This document shows, one piece after another, positions 47,691 through 56,400 of a DNA stretch of 64,000 bases (the stretch's first letter is position 1; each line of letters begins with the position of its first letter). Under the pieces are notes generated by a model, which was given only the letters and a program-made list of their open reading frames with translations, was not told the DNA's origin and did not search any database. Made by a program: the position numbers and the translations under genes. This stretch comes from Blastocatellia bacterium AA13. GTDB taxonomy: Bacteria; Acidobacteriota; Blastocatellia; UBA7656. Location: contig QHVH01000009.1 of assembly GCA_003222245.1 (NCBI GenBank), positions 1 to 64,000 of the forward strand. Reading direction: 5' to 3'.

Positions 47691-48236
47691 ATGAAAAAAA
47701 CATTTATATCGGCCATTCTTCTGCTTCTGGCGGCATCGGCGGCCCTTCCGCAGGGGGCAAGAGCGTATCTCAAGATCGGCGACAAAGCGCCCGCATTTGC
47801 GCTGCCCAACGGCGACGGCAAGCTGATATCGCTAACCGAGACCTTGACGCACGGCCCGCTGGTTCTGATCTTCTATCGCGGCTACTGGTGAGCGGCCTGC
47901 ACGTCTCAACTCACCAGTTTGGCTGAGGACTATGACAAGATTAAGCAGGCGGGCGGGGATTTGATAGCAATTAGCGTAGACGATCAGGCTCACGCCTGGT
48001 CGATGGGCCAGACCACCGGGGCCAAATTCAACTTGCTGTCGGATGTGGGCCACAAGGTGATCGATCAATACGGAGTGCTGAACGCGGCGGAACACGACGG
48101 CATCGCGCATCCATCTACTTTTATAGTCGGTAAAGACGGCCTGATTAAATACGTCTACATCGGCAAGAATCCGACTGATCGGCCGACCGACGAAATGATC
48201 GTCGAGGAAGTGAAAAAGGCCGGTGGAGCAAAGTAG
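47691..48236 (+). CDS. secreted peroxiredoxin (AhpC/TSA-like), probable selenoprotein with Sec67
   Basis: A predicted exported thiol/selenol peroxidase. A signal peptide covers residues 1-25 (MKKTFISAIL to GARA). Then KIGDKAPAFALPNGDG and LVLIFYRGYW lead into the active-site loop. The codon after GYW is TGA (47889-47891), where relatives have the peroxidatic Cys of Cys-x-x-Cys; the frame then continues unbroken with AACTSQLTSLAEDYDKIK, IAISVDDQ and HPSTFIVGKDGLIKYVYIG to 48236. Read as selenocysteine this gives U67-Ala-Ala-C70 and a normal 181-residue enzyme. A hairpin fitting bacterial SECIS rules follows the TGA. A nonsense mutation in a dying gene is the alternative; the clean downstream frame argues against it. 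Confidence 0.78.
47904..47928 (+). promoter_or_regulatory. candidate bacterial SECIS element
   Basis: Begins 12 bases after the in-frame TGA. Lower stem TCTCA (47904-47908) pairs with TGAGG (47924-47928, one G-U), an inner stem CCA (47914-47916) pairs with TGG (47920-47922), and the apical loop is GTT. A G at the first loop position, 26 bases from TGA, meets the published bacterial rule (G in the first two loop bases, 16-37 bases from TGA). Folding not computed. Confidence 0.6.
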
Positions 48237-48251
48237 AGTTTTCAGCGAGCT

Positions 48252-48295
48252 TTAACTTGCTGTTCACATTTCCGTAACAGCTTAACTGGTACAAT
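48252..48295 (+). promoter_or_regulatory. candidate Pho box and -10 upstream of the response-regulator gene
   Basis: Three TTAACA-like hexamers spaced exactly 11 bases apart: TTAACT (48252), TTCACA (48263) and GTAACA (48274). A TACAAT -10 lies at 48290-48295, ten bases after the last repeat, and no -35 is seen. This is the layout of PhoB/PhoP-activated promoters and would make the two-component operon self-regulating. Confidence 0.5.
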
Positions 48296-48392
48296 TCACG
48301 TTGAACGGCACCCGCGGCGGAGTTCGAGAATGCGAGCATTGTTAGCGGAGAGATTTGATAAGCGGGCCGATTGGCAATGACCCGCGGTACTT

Positions 48393-49106
48393 ATGACAAC
48401 AGCCGAAAAGAGCCGTATGCGTCCTATCCTCGTCGTCGAGGACGACGAAGATATAGCCGAATCCATCCGATACACACTTGAACGCGAAGGTTATCGAGTT
48501 CGAATAGCTTCAACCGGTGAACAGGCCTTCAACTCCGTTCTTGGATTTCCACCCAGCCTGATTATTCTCGATCTCAATCTGCCTCAGATGAGCGGCTTCG
48601 AGTTGTGCCGGCGACTGCGTTCAGAGCCCGGCGCCTCGCGCGCTCCGATTCTGATGTTGACCGCCCGCGCCAACGAATCCGATAAAGTCCTCGGGCTGGA
48701 ACTGGGCGCCGACGACTACATAACGAAACCGTTCAGCATGCGTGAACTCGTCGCGCGGATAAAAGCCGCGCTACGAAGATCGGAAGGCTTTGAGACCGAG
48801 CAGCCCGCTTACGAAGGCGGCGAGTTGTCTATAGATCCCGCCACGTTCGATGTTCGCTGCGAAGGCCGAGAGGTCCGCTTGACTAGAAAAGAGTTCGCCC
48901 TGCTTTACGAGCTGGCTCGCAATGAAGGGCGAGTGATGACCCGTGAATCTCTTCTGGATCATGTTTGGGGACTCGCTTATCACGGCGAGACAAGAACACT
49001 CGATGTTCACGTAAGAAGACTGCGTCAGAAGCTCGGCAACCCCGCTATTATAGAGACAATGACCGGCATAGGTTATCGGCTCAGGGGCTCTCGAAATCAG
49101 GGCTGA
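48393..49106 (+). CDS. OmpR/PhoB-family response regulator
   Basis: A 237-residue transcription regulator. The receiver domain (residues about 10-125) shows the acidic pocket VVEDDED, phosphorylated Asp60 in IILDLNLPQMSG, the Thr of MLTARA and Lys in YITKPFSMREL. The winged-helix DNA-binding domain (about 140-235) shows LTRKEFALLYELARNEGRVMTRESLL and RTLDVHVRRLRQKLG. It is followed by a PhoR-like kinase, and a Pho-box-like promoter lies upstream, suggesting phosphate starvation control, though no pst or phoU gene is in the window. ATG 48393 is used; Met9 is an alternative. Confidence 0.9.
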   Translation: MTTAEKSRMRPILVVEDDEDIAESIRYTLEREGYRVRIASTGEQAFNSVLGFPPSLIILDLNLPQMSGFELCRRLRSEPGASRAPILMLTARANESDKVLGLELGADDYITKPFSMRELVARIKAALRRSEGFETEQPAYEGGELSIDPATFDVRCEGREVRLTRKEFALLYELARNEGRVMTRESLLDHVWGLAYHGETRTLDVHVRRLRQKLGNPAIIETMTGIGYRLRGSRNQG

Positions 49107-49154
49107 TGGATTGCCGCGTTGCGGACCCGGCCGCGCACCCGCGGCCGCAACTTG

Positions 49155-50471
49155 ATGAGTTCAATTTCGAAGAACACTCGCGAAACTCGGCCGCGACATT
49201 CCAAAGACCTTGCACCAAGAGTCTGGCTGGCGACCTTGGCCGCCGTATTCATCTTCGCGCTCTACGAAATCGTCAAGACACTCGTTCGGCCCGACATTTC
49301 GATAGCGACATCCCACATAATCACGGTTATCACTGTTGGAGTCCTCACCTTTTTTGTATCCAGATACGCGCTCTCCCGCTATCAGATCGCCCTGGCGGAA
49401 ATCGCTCGTCAGAGCAAGATCACCGAGGAGAGCAACCGCCTGCTTTCCGGTGTGCTGACGGGCATGCGAGAAGGCGTATTAATCGTCGATTCAAATCTCG
49501 ACATCATTCTGTACAACGACGCGTGCAGCCGAATCGTCAAGACGCCGCTAAGAGACGGCTCATCGCAAGACGGAAGAGTCGCGCCGCTTCACCTTACGAA
49601 TGCGACGCGCGATCCGGACGTCAACAACGCGTTTCGAAAATCGCTGGACGAGCGCACGACTGTCGACACTCGATTTGAAATGATCGGAAACGGCGGGCAC
49701 GTCTATCTGGTGAACGTCGCGCCGCTCGGCGATGCTTATGCGGTAGGCGTATTCTTCGAGATTACGGAACTTGAAAGACTTGAAAAAGTCCGCAGGGAAT
49801 TCTTTGCGAATCTTTCGCATGAGCTTCGCACCCCGCTCACGGCGATCATAGCTTCGGCCGAGACGCTGCTAGACGGGGCCATCAACGACGAAGAGAATCG
49901 CGCGCGTTTCGTGGAGCGGCTTCATCGTCAGGCGTTGAGAATGAGCGAGCTCGTGAGCGACATATCTGATCTCTCTGCCATCGAATCCGGCGAGATATCG
50001 CTGTCGATCGAGCCCGTTCCGCTTGCGAAAGTAATCGGCGACGTCGCCTCGCTTCTGGAGCCCCGCGCCGCCGAGAAGGGGATCTCGATCAGGCACGATA
50101 CTCCTGCGGCATTGTTCGCCAACGCCGACCGAACTCGCCTGGAGCAGATACTGTTCAATCTCATCGATAATGCTTTGAAGTTCAATCGAGACAGCGGGTC
50201 GATTACGATCACGGCGAGCGCAATCAACGGTCACGCGCAAATTGAGATTAAGGACACGGGCATCGGTATCTCAGGCAATGATCTGCCGCGGATTTTTGAG
50301 CGGCTCTACCGAGTCGACAAATCCCGATCTCGCAAGCCGGAAGGAACAGGCCTCGGGCTGGCGATCGTCAAGCATTTAGTTCATGCGCACGGCGGCGAGA
50401 TTACTGTCACAAGCGAAATCGGAGTTGGAACCAGATTCGTGATGACTCTGCCGATCGCCTCGCAGTCCTAA
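49155..50471 (+). CDS. membrane sensor histidine kinase (PhoR-like)
   Basis: About 438 residues from ATG 49155; a TTG at 49119 in the same frame is not supported. Two membrane helices at the start (VWLATLAAVFIFALYEIV and IITVITVGVLTFFVS) have almost no periplasmic loop, as in PhoR. A PAS domain (GMREGVLIVDSNLDIILYNDA) follows, then HisKA with phospho-accepting His222 in NLSHELRTPLTAI. The HATPase part has N-box FNLIDNALKFN, G1 DTGIGI and G2 GTGLGLAIVKHLV. It pairs with the upstream regulator, 48 bases away. The absence of a sensor loop suggests it reads signal from partner proteins such as Pst/PhoU. Confidence 0.9.
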   Translation: MSSISKNTRETRPRHSKDLAPRVWLATLAAVFIFALYEIVKTLVRPDISIATSHIITVITVGVLTFFVSRYALSRYQIALAEIARQSKITEESNRLLSGVLTGMREGVLIVDSNLDIILYNDACSRIVKTPLRDGSSQDGRVAPLHLTNATRDPDVNNAFRKSLDERTTVDTRFEMIGNGGHVYLVNVAPLGDAYAVGVFFEITELERLEKVRREFFANLSHELRTPLTAIIASAETLLDGAINDEENRARFVERLHRQALRMSELVSDISDLSAIESGEISLSIEPVPLAKVIGDVASLLEPRAAEKGISIRHDTPAALFANADRTRLEQILFNLIDNALKFNRDSGSITITASAINGHAQIEIKDTGIGISGNDLPRIFERLYRVDKSRSRKPEGTGLGLAIVKHLVHAHGGEITVTSEIGVGTRFVMTLPIASQS

Positions 50472-50574
50472 TCGAAATCTTACCGTCCAAATTTAAAGCA
50501 CTCGTTCTTCGTAGCGCTCCGGTAATAATAGTCTCCTCTATTCAGTTACACATGCTCCGACAGATGCCCGCTGT

Positions 50575-50603
50575 TTGACAGGTTGATTACTCCGTCATAT
50601 GAT
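50575..50603 (+). promoter_or_regulatory. strong sigma-70 promoter of the haloperoxidase gene
   Basis: Perfect TTGACA (50575-50580), 17-base spacer, TATGAT (50598-50603). RNA would start near 50610. Confidence 0.7.
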
Positions 50604-50700
50604 CTACGCCGCTTTGATATAGAGTGGCAGAAAGCCGCTACCTAAACCAAAATCAACTAGACCGAATCAAAAGGATCGCCCAACGGGTTGTTTCGTGAGC

Positions 50701-50739
50701 GCGCTGCGCGGATTTTTTGGCAGGAATCCGAAGCAGCGC
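50701..50739 (+). promoter_or_regulatory. nested hairpin in the haloperoxidase leader
   Basis: Outer stem GCGCTGC (50701-50707) pairs with GCAGCGC (50733-50739); inner stem GGATT (50710-50714) pairs with AATCC (50725-50729), with a T-run in the loop. It could be a leader element or mRNA stabiliser; no A/T tract follows to make it a terminator. Confidence 0.4.
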
Positions 50740-50848
50740 AAAAGCAAAATTCCCGGATAGGAACGTTTCCTCACGTAAGGGCAACAACATACACGTCGCT
50801 CAGTGGGATGAGTAGTCGTGTCGCTTCTTTCGGAAATAGGAGATCAAA

Positions 50849-52672
50849 ATGAGCGAAATCAAAGACAAAGAGTCCCGTAATGTCGCGGTCGAATCTCAGA
50901 CGATTCCTTCATCTTCGCGCCGCACCAGACGAAGATTCCTTGGCGATGTCGGCGGCATCGCCGCCGCAAGCGTTGCCGCCGGAGCCATCGGAATGGAGCC
51001 TCTGTTCTCTTCAAGGGTGACTGTCGAAGCGGCCGAAATCGCGCCCGACGACGATCACAAGAGAGTGAACGACGCGGAAAAGCTCCGCAAAGACGCCGCA
51101 CAAGACGAGAAGCATTTGGGCGCGTTTCCTCATCCGACCAACGGCGACGAGGAGTTATATCCGAATCGGATTGGAAACTTTCACAAGACCCTTCCGCATG
51201 ACTCGATCACTGGAGAGGTCGATCAAGCGGCATACAATACGATGCTCCACGCCCTTAGCACCGGGAGCTTCGCCGATTTCGAAGCGGTTCCGAGGCTGCC
51301 CGGCGCGAACGGCCGGCTCGCAAACCCGCTCGGCGGGCTTGCCTTCAACATGGATGGGCCTGACTCGCGAGCGGTTCCGATTGGACCGATCCCTCCGCCG
51401 ATTGCGAGCGCGGGCGGCGCTGCCGAGGTTGTCGAGCTGTATTGGGAGGCATACCTCCGCGACGTGCCCCTGGCTGATTACAACACGAGCAATGCCATCG
51501 TTATGCAAGCCTGCGCGGAACTGTCGAGTCTGGCCGACTTTCAGGGTCCAAAAATCGGAGGCCAGGTCACTCCACAGACTCTATTCCGATACCCGTACGC
51601 CGGCTGCACCGATGGACCGATGGTCTCGCAGTTCCTCTACAGAAACTTCACGGTGGACGGTATTCCGGTTCAACCTGTGCCGACATCGCAATTGCCCGCC
51701 ATCATCTGGAATCCCGATGGCACGTTCAATAGCTTCGGTCCCGGAATGGATTTCCTCACGAGCTTCAACGAGTGGCTGGCAGTAGAGAACGGATTCGCGA
51801 ATCCCGCTCCGGCTACTTCGACAACCGACGGACCTCTCTTTATGCACAGCGTCCGCGACATCGCGCAGTTGGCGAATTCCGACAACATCAACAGCGTCTA
51901 TATTCGCGCTTCGAACGTAATGGGAGGACTGGGCGGTGTTGCCAACGGCCCGTACAGAACCTCCGTGAGACAAAGCAGTTTCTCGAGCGCGGGCGGCGGC
52001 GGCTATCTAAGCTCGCTGCTCGGCAACGTCCACAAGGGCGAGCGCCACTCATGGTTCACCAAGTGGCAGCTCCATCGCCATCTTCGTCCGGAGGCCTTCG
52101 GCGGACTTGTCGATCGCCGTATGCAAGGCGTAACAGGCTACAATCTCCATTCGCAGTTGCTGAATTCACAGATCCTTCAACTGATCGCTCCTTACAATCA
52201 GCACCTGAACAACGTGAAGTTCGGCTCGAATGAAACCACCTTCCTGCTGCCTCAGGCCGGCCGCGGTGGATCTCCATCACATCCATCGGCAAGCGCGGGA
52301 CATGCGTTCACCGCCGGCGCTTGCGTAACTCTCCTGAAGTACTGGTTCGCGGACGCGCCGATTCCACAGGGTTCACTGAGCAATACGGTTCCGAAAAAGC
52401 CGAACAGGGCAGGGACGGCTCTGCAGAATTACGTGTACGGAGTCGACGGTCCGCAGCTCACGGTTCACGGAGAGCTGAACAAAGTCTGCATGAACCTGAG
52501 CGAAGGCCGAAATATGCTCGGCTTCCACTACAGGGTATCAGACAATTATTCGGGCAATCAGCAAGGCGAAGCGGTTGCTATTCGTCTGCTGACGGAGCTG
52601 AAACCGACATATCCGGAACCTGATTTTACCGTGACCTTCAATAAGTTTGATGGAACACCGGTAACCATCTAG
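50849..52672 (+). CDS. Tat-exported vanadium-dependent haloperoxidase (PAP2 superfamily)
   Basis: A 607-residue exported enzyme that would oxidise halides with H2O2 to halogenate organic compounds. The N-terminus has a Tat signal (RRTRRRFLGDVGG, residues about 24-36, then an Ala-rich helix). The vanadate/phosphate pocket of the PAP2 superfamily is visible: KWQLHRHLRPEAFGG (near residue 405) and SPSHPSASAGHAFTAGACV (near 474), with the Ser/His pattern SxPSHxS..GH. AGGAGA lies before ATG 50849. Some relatives act as phosphatases, so halide activity is not certain. It sits behind its own strong promoter downstream of the two-component system. Confidence 0.88.
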   Translation: MSEIKDKESRNVAVESQTIPSSSRRTRRRFLGDVGGIAAASVAAGAIGMEPLFSSRVTVEAAEIAPDDDHKRVNDAEKLRKDAAQDEKHLGAFPHPTNGDEELYPNRIGNFHKTLPHDSITGEVDQAAYNTMLHALSTGSFADFEAVPRLPGANGRLANPLGGLAFNMDGPDSRAVPIGPIPPPIASAGGAAEVVELYWEAYLRDVPLADYNTSNAIVMQACAELSSLADFQGPKIGGQVTPQTLFRYPYAGCTDGPMVSQFLYRNFTVDGIPVQPVPTSQLPAIIWNPDGTFNSFGPGMDFLTSFNEWLAVENGFANPAPATSTTDGPLFMHSVRDIAQLANSDNINSVYIRASNVMGGLGGVANGPYRTSVRQSSFSSAGGGGYLSSLLGNVHKGERHSWFTKWQLHRHLRPEAFGGLVDRRMQGVTGYNLHSQLLNSQILQLIAPYNQHLNNVKFGSNETTFLLPQAGRGGSPSHPSASAGHAFTAGACVTLLKYWFADAPIPQGSLSNTVPKKPNRAGTALQNYVYGVDGPQLTVHGELNKVCMNLSEGRNMLGFHYRVSDNYSGNQQGEAVAIRLLTELKPTYPEPDFTVTFNKFDGTPVTI

Positions 52673-52700
52673 TTTGTCCACTAGTTTGTCCAATTGGGCA

Positions 52701-52737
52701 GGGCGGCGATCGCGTTGTTATTAAGCGGGCGCCGCCC
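52701..52737 (+). terminator. possible weak terminator after the haloperoxidase gene
   Basis: GGGCGGCG (52701-52708) pairs perfectly with CGCCGCCC (52730-52737) around a 21-base loop, then ACATTTATT. The T-run is poor, so it may be only a stabilising hairpin. A short direct repeat, CTAGTTTGTCC, lies just upstream (about 52670-52691). Confidence 0.35.
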
Positions 52738-52922
52738 ACATTTATTGCGGCAGCGTCAGGCGGGAGGAACAGTTGTCATTGATCGGCGGCCGGCGGCCGT
52801 AAGACGAAGGTTTGTAGACCTCAGGTGGATAGATATTGAGGTTGGCTCGCTGAACAGTTGTTTTTTAGGTGAAGAACCTCTTTTGTTAGATTGCGCCCGC
52901 CACGGCCGCTGATCAATGACAA

Positions 52923-53291
52923 CTAAATTGCAAACTCCTCTTCGAGGCTTAACTGGGCCTTGCGCAGTTCGAATCGCGCACGGCCGACGTTTCCGCGAGG
53001 GCTGATCGCCAGCAGCATGAAGTATTCAGGAGTGATCGGACGAAGCAGGTAAGTCATTAGATTGGTCACCAGAACCAGTTCCTTTAAATCGCCGAGGGCC
53101 GTGTCCGACGCCACGCGCATACTGCGTCGAAGCAGAGTCGTGAACTCGGTTGTTATGAGATCGATGTCGAGATCGCGTTCTTTGTCCAGGATGCTGCGCT
53201 CGATCGGAATACCGTCAATGCCGAGAATCACCGCGGCGATGCCGCCTTCAACGCGTCCCAATATCCCGGTTAACGTCTCTTCAAAACTCAA
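52923..53291 (-). CDS. Roadblock/LC7 domain protein
   Basis: A small cytoplasmic protein of the Roadblock/LC7 fold, the fold of MglB, the GTPase-activating partner of the polarity GTPase MglA. The start is TTG 53291 with GGAGGA seven bases upstream (LSFEETLTGILG); a TTG at 53318 in frame has no site. The fold markers are EGGIAAVILGIDGIPIER, the central long helix and ELVLVTNLMTYLLRPITPEYFMLLAISP. It follows pilQ on the same strand, separated by 116 bases holding a hairpin. In pilus regions such proteins often control pilus-pole dynamics; no mglA is in view. Confidence 0.8.
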   Translation of the reverse strand: MSFEETLTGILGRVEGGIAAVILGIDGIPIERSILDKERDLDIDLITTEFTTLLRRSMRVASDTALGDLKELVLVTNLMTYLLRPITPEYFMLLAISPRGNVGRARFELRKAQLSLEEEFAI

Positions 53292-53363
53292 GCTGCTTCC
53301 TCCAGCGCGGGGCCGCAAGAACTCTATCAGTTTCTCGTTGCGTCTTGAACGGCAGGTAGTAGT

Positions 53364-53399
53364 AGAGGGAAGGCGCGCGTTGCCGCGGCGCCTCCCTCT
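53364..53399 (-). terminator. hairpin between pilQ and the Roadblock gene
   Basis: AGAGGGA-GGCGC arms form an imperfect stem (one bulge) over positions 53364-53399, directly after the pilQ stop. No T-run follows on the minus strand, so it may be an attenuator or mRNA-end stabiliser rather than a full terminator. Confidence 0.4.
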
Positions 53400-53407
53400 T
53401 CGGAGAA

Positions 53408-56400
53408 TTACTGCTGGCCGCCCTTAGCCGGGGCTGCCGGAGCCTTTGCTACGGGCTGGTTATTCTGAGCAGCCTTCTGCTCAGGCTGTGCACCGGCTCC
53501 CTTTGAGGCAACCTGGTTTCCGGCGGCCGCACCTTCGACTGCGCTGCGCTGCGGCGCGAGGTTCGAGGGACCTTCGCCTCTGACAATTCGCGGAGTGATG
53601 AAAAACAGAATTTCATCCGCGTTGCGCTCCGTCTCACGGCGCTTGAAGAGATTGCCGAAAATTGGCAGCTTCGAGAGCCCCGGAGTCCGCGTTTGGAACT
53701 GAGATTCGCGGTCTACGGTGATTCCGCCCATGACCGTTGTTCCGCCGTCGGTAACGCGCACGGTGGATTCGGCGGACTGAGTGTCGATTCCAGGAATACC
53801 GCTGTTCAATTGCTGCGCGATCGCGGTATTGACCGAGTTGTTCTCCGCGACTACGTGCATCTGGACCTCTCCGGTTTCTTCGATGATTTGCGGAGTGATC
53901 TCGAGCCGCAGAGCCGCGGTGACGAAGGTCGTCGTGATGGTGTTGTTAGATACCGTCTGAACCGGGATCTGCACGCCGTTGACTATCTCAGCCGTCTGAT
54001 TATCCTGGGCTGTGATCCTCGGAGCGGCAATCGTCCGTATCTGACCTTTTCGCTCGTGAGCCGAAAGGGCAGTCGAGATGATGCTGGTTCCAAGAAGGCC
54101 CGTGGTCAAACTCAGGACTGAGCTTGCGGTTGCCCTCAACGCATTCGTGGAGATCGGCCCTACGAGGTTCGGCCCAAGCGGATTCGTGCCTCCGGAGCTG
54201 CCTCCGGCGCCTCCTCCGCCTGCGGTGCCTCCTGCATTGGCGAGGCCGCCGGTGGGCGAAATGCCGACGGCCGACGTTTCACCTATGGCGCTCGCGCCGG
54301 TCTTTGTATTCACGGCAGCCGCCGCCAGTTCAACTCCGATGTCCCGAAGGAAGCTGCGGTTCGCGATGACTATTCGAGCTTCAATTTCGACCTGAGGTTC
54401 GGGCAGATCGAGTTTCGCAAGGATATCCTCGATGGATTTTATGTTCTCGGGAAGATCGGTGATGATCAGGCTGTTGGTCCTGCCATCCACTTCGCTCTTA
54501 CCTCTGGTGCTCAAGCGGCTGTTTATTATCTGAATGATTCCACGGTTTCCGGATGTCCCGCCCCCGCCGCCTCCTCCGCCCGAGCTGCTCCCGCCGCCGC
54601 CGCCCGATCCACCGCCCCCGGATCTTCCGGAGCCCGTTGCACTCAGTGCGCCCGCCGCTCTTGCGTACTTCAGGTGAAAGATCTTTGTCTCTAGCGGAAT
54701 CGACTTCGCCTGCTCTTCTTTGAGACTGCGCTGAGCTTCTTGCTCTTCCTTGATGGCTGCAAGAGTCGCAATCCTGATGATGCGGCCGCCGCCGCCGCAA
54801 ACGGCTCCAAGGCGGTTAGCGCGCATGACTTCTTCCATCACCATGTTCCACGGCATTTCGGTCACGCGAATGTCGACCGGAACCGTTCCGACCGATTTAT
54901 CCACGATGAAGTTGACGCCGTATTGCGCCGAGATGAAGCGCAGCATATCTCGAATATCAACACCCGATCTAAGATCGAAGCTTGTCGGACCTCCGACGAA
55001 TCCGGGATCGCAGAACGCGCCTTCCTGGCGTGCTCGTCCGGATTGCGGACGGCTCGGAGTTGTTCCGGTCGCCGGAGAATTGCCGGCGATTATGCGTTCA
55101 TTTCCGCGTTGAGCTTCCGTGGCGCTGCGATATCCCGCCGGAGTATTGATCGGGAGTGAGCTGACCTCCGATGTGATCTTCTCCTTTGCGCCGGAAGTCG
55201 ACTGCGTTGTCTTGCCTGATGTCGTTCCGCCGTTTGTCACTCCCGGCTTTGAGACCGCTGGAGGTACTTGTGCCGGCGGATTGTTCCTGGCTATGGCCTG
55301 AGTCTGGTTCTTGTTCGAATCATCTTTGGTCGATGTACTCGGCGCGAGATCCTGTTTTGTTTTCTCGGCGGAATTCGTTTTTACGCCTTGTGTAACTGGA
55401 ATATGGGTTTGTGCTGGGGTTTGTGCCCGGGTTTGCGCCGGCGGGTTTACCACGGGCACTGCCTTCGCACCCGCATCTTCCGCCGAGCCTTCGCCGATGC
55501 TGACCACAAGCGAAGAGCCCTCTCGTGCGACGTGATAGGCCGATTTCGAAGTTGAATCGAGCACGATGCGGACTACCGACGCACTCGGTTGACCGACGCG
55601 GACCCGCTCCACGCTTCCACTGCCCAGCTCGATGTTTCGATTGCCGAGCGCGTTCTTGACGCCGACTACATCGACGACGATCCGGTCAGGATTGGTAAGA
55701 GTAAAATCCTTGAACTGAGCCTTGCCGTCGGTATCGATGAAGATCTTGACGCCGCGCGCGGTTCGATCGGCTCGTACATCGCGAACCAGCGTGGCGGGCT
55801 TATCGGCGTTGACACGCGAAGTCGAATAGTCGGCCTTTGACGGCTTTGCAACCGTATCGGTCGAAGCCGTCTTCACGGTCGCGCTGACGGATTTTGGCTG
55901 AACGTAGACACCCGGCCGCTCGATGCCCGGCGTGCTCAGCGGCTGAACTTCCGCGGCTTCCGCCGTTTGCTCGGGAGACAACTCGATGACGAGCGTGTTT
56001 CCCTTAAGCGACGACCTGTCGCGCATTGGGCCTCGAACCGATATTTCAAGCCGCGTGACGGCCTTTGCGGACTCAGAGCGCGCACCCCCGCCGCCGGTCT
56101 TTCGTACCTTTATTGAATCCACAAGCGCGTTCTTGACCTGATATTCGGCGGCGAGCCCGGAGCCGTCGCCGCCCGGCATATCGACAATGATCAGTTGATC
56201 CGTCGGACGGAAGACTGTGTACAGAGGGGGTGCATTGGACTCGACAAGTATTCGCGTGAGCGCTCCAACCGTCTCATGCTTGAGCGACACCAGAGTAAAG
56301 GTTTGGCCGGCGGGCTCAGCCTCTACCGATCGGGAAGAGATTGTTGATGCGGCGCATGGTCCGGAGATTACCGTTAGGCTTATCAACACTGACAGCGCCA

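Larger units (their letters stand above)
50472..50848. other. intergenic region with promoter and structured leader
   Basis: 377 bases before the haloperoxidase gene. It contains a consensus promoter at 50575-50603 and a nested hairpin at 50701-50739, so the haloperoxidase message would carry a leader of about 240 bases. No reading frame in it is credible, and no known riboswitch is recognised. Confidence 0.5.

Noticed and set aside
47691-47891. Reading the peroxiredoxin as a 66-residue protein ending at TGA
   Set aside because: It would stop exactly at the catalytic residue while the same frame continues with conserved peroxiredoxin sequence. Selenocysteine readthrough explains this better, although a nonsense mutation is not excluded.
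48965-49678. 237-codon plus frame overlapping the regulator and kinase genes
   Set aside because: Covers the end of one conserved gene and the start of another in a different frame. Arg/His-rich shadow.
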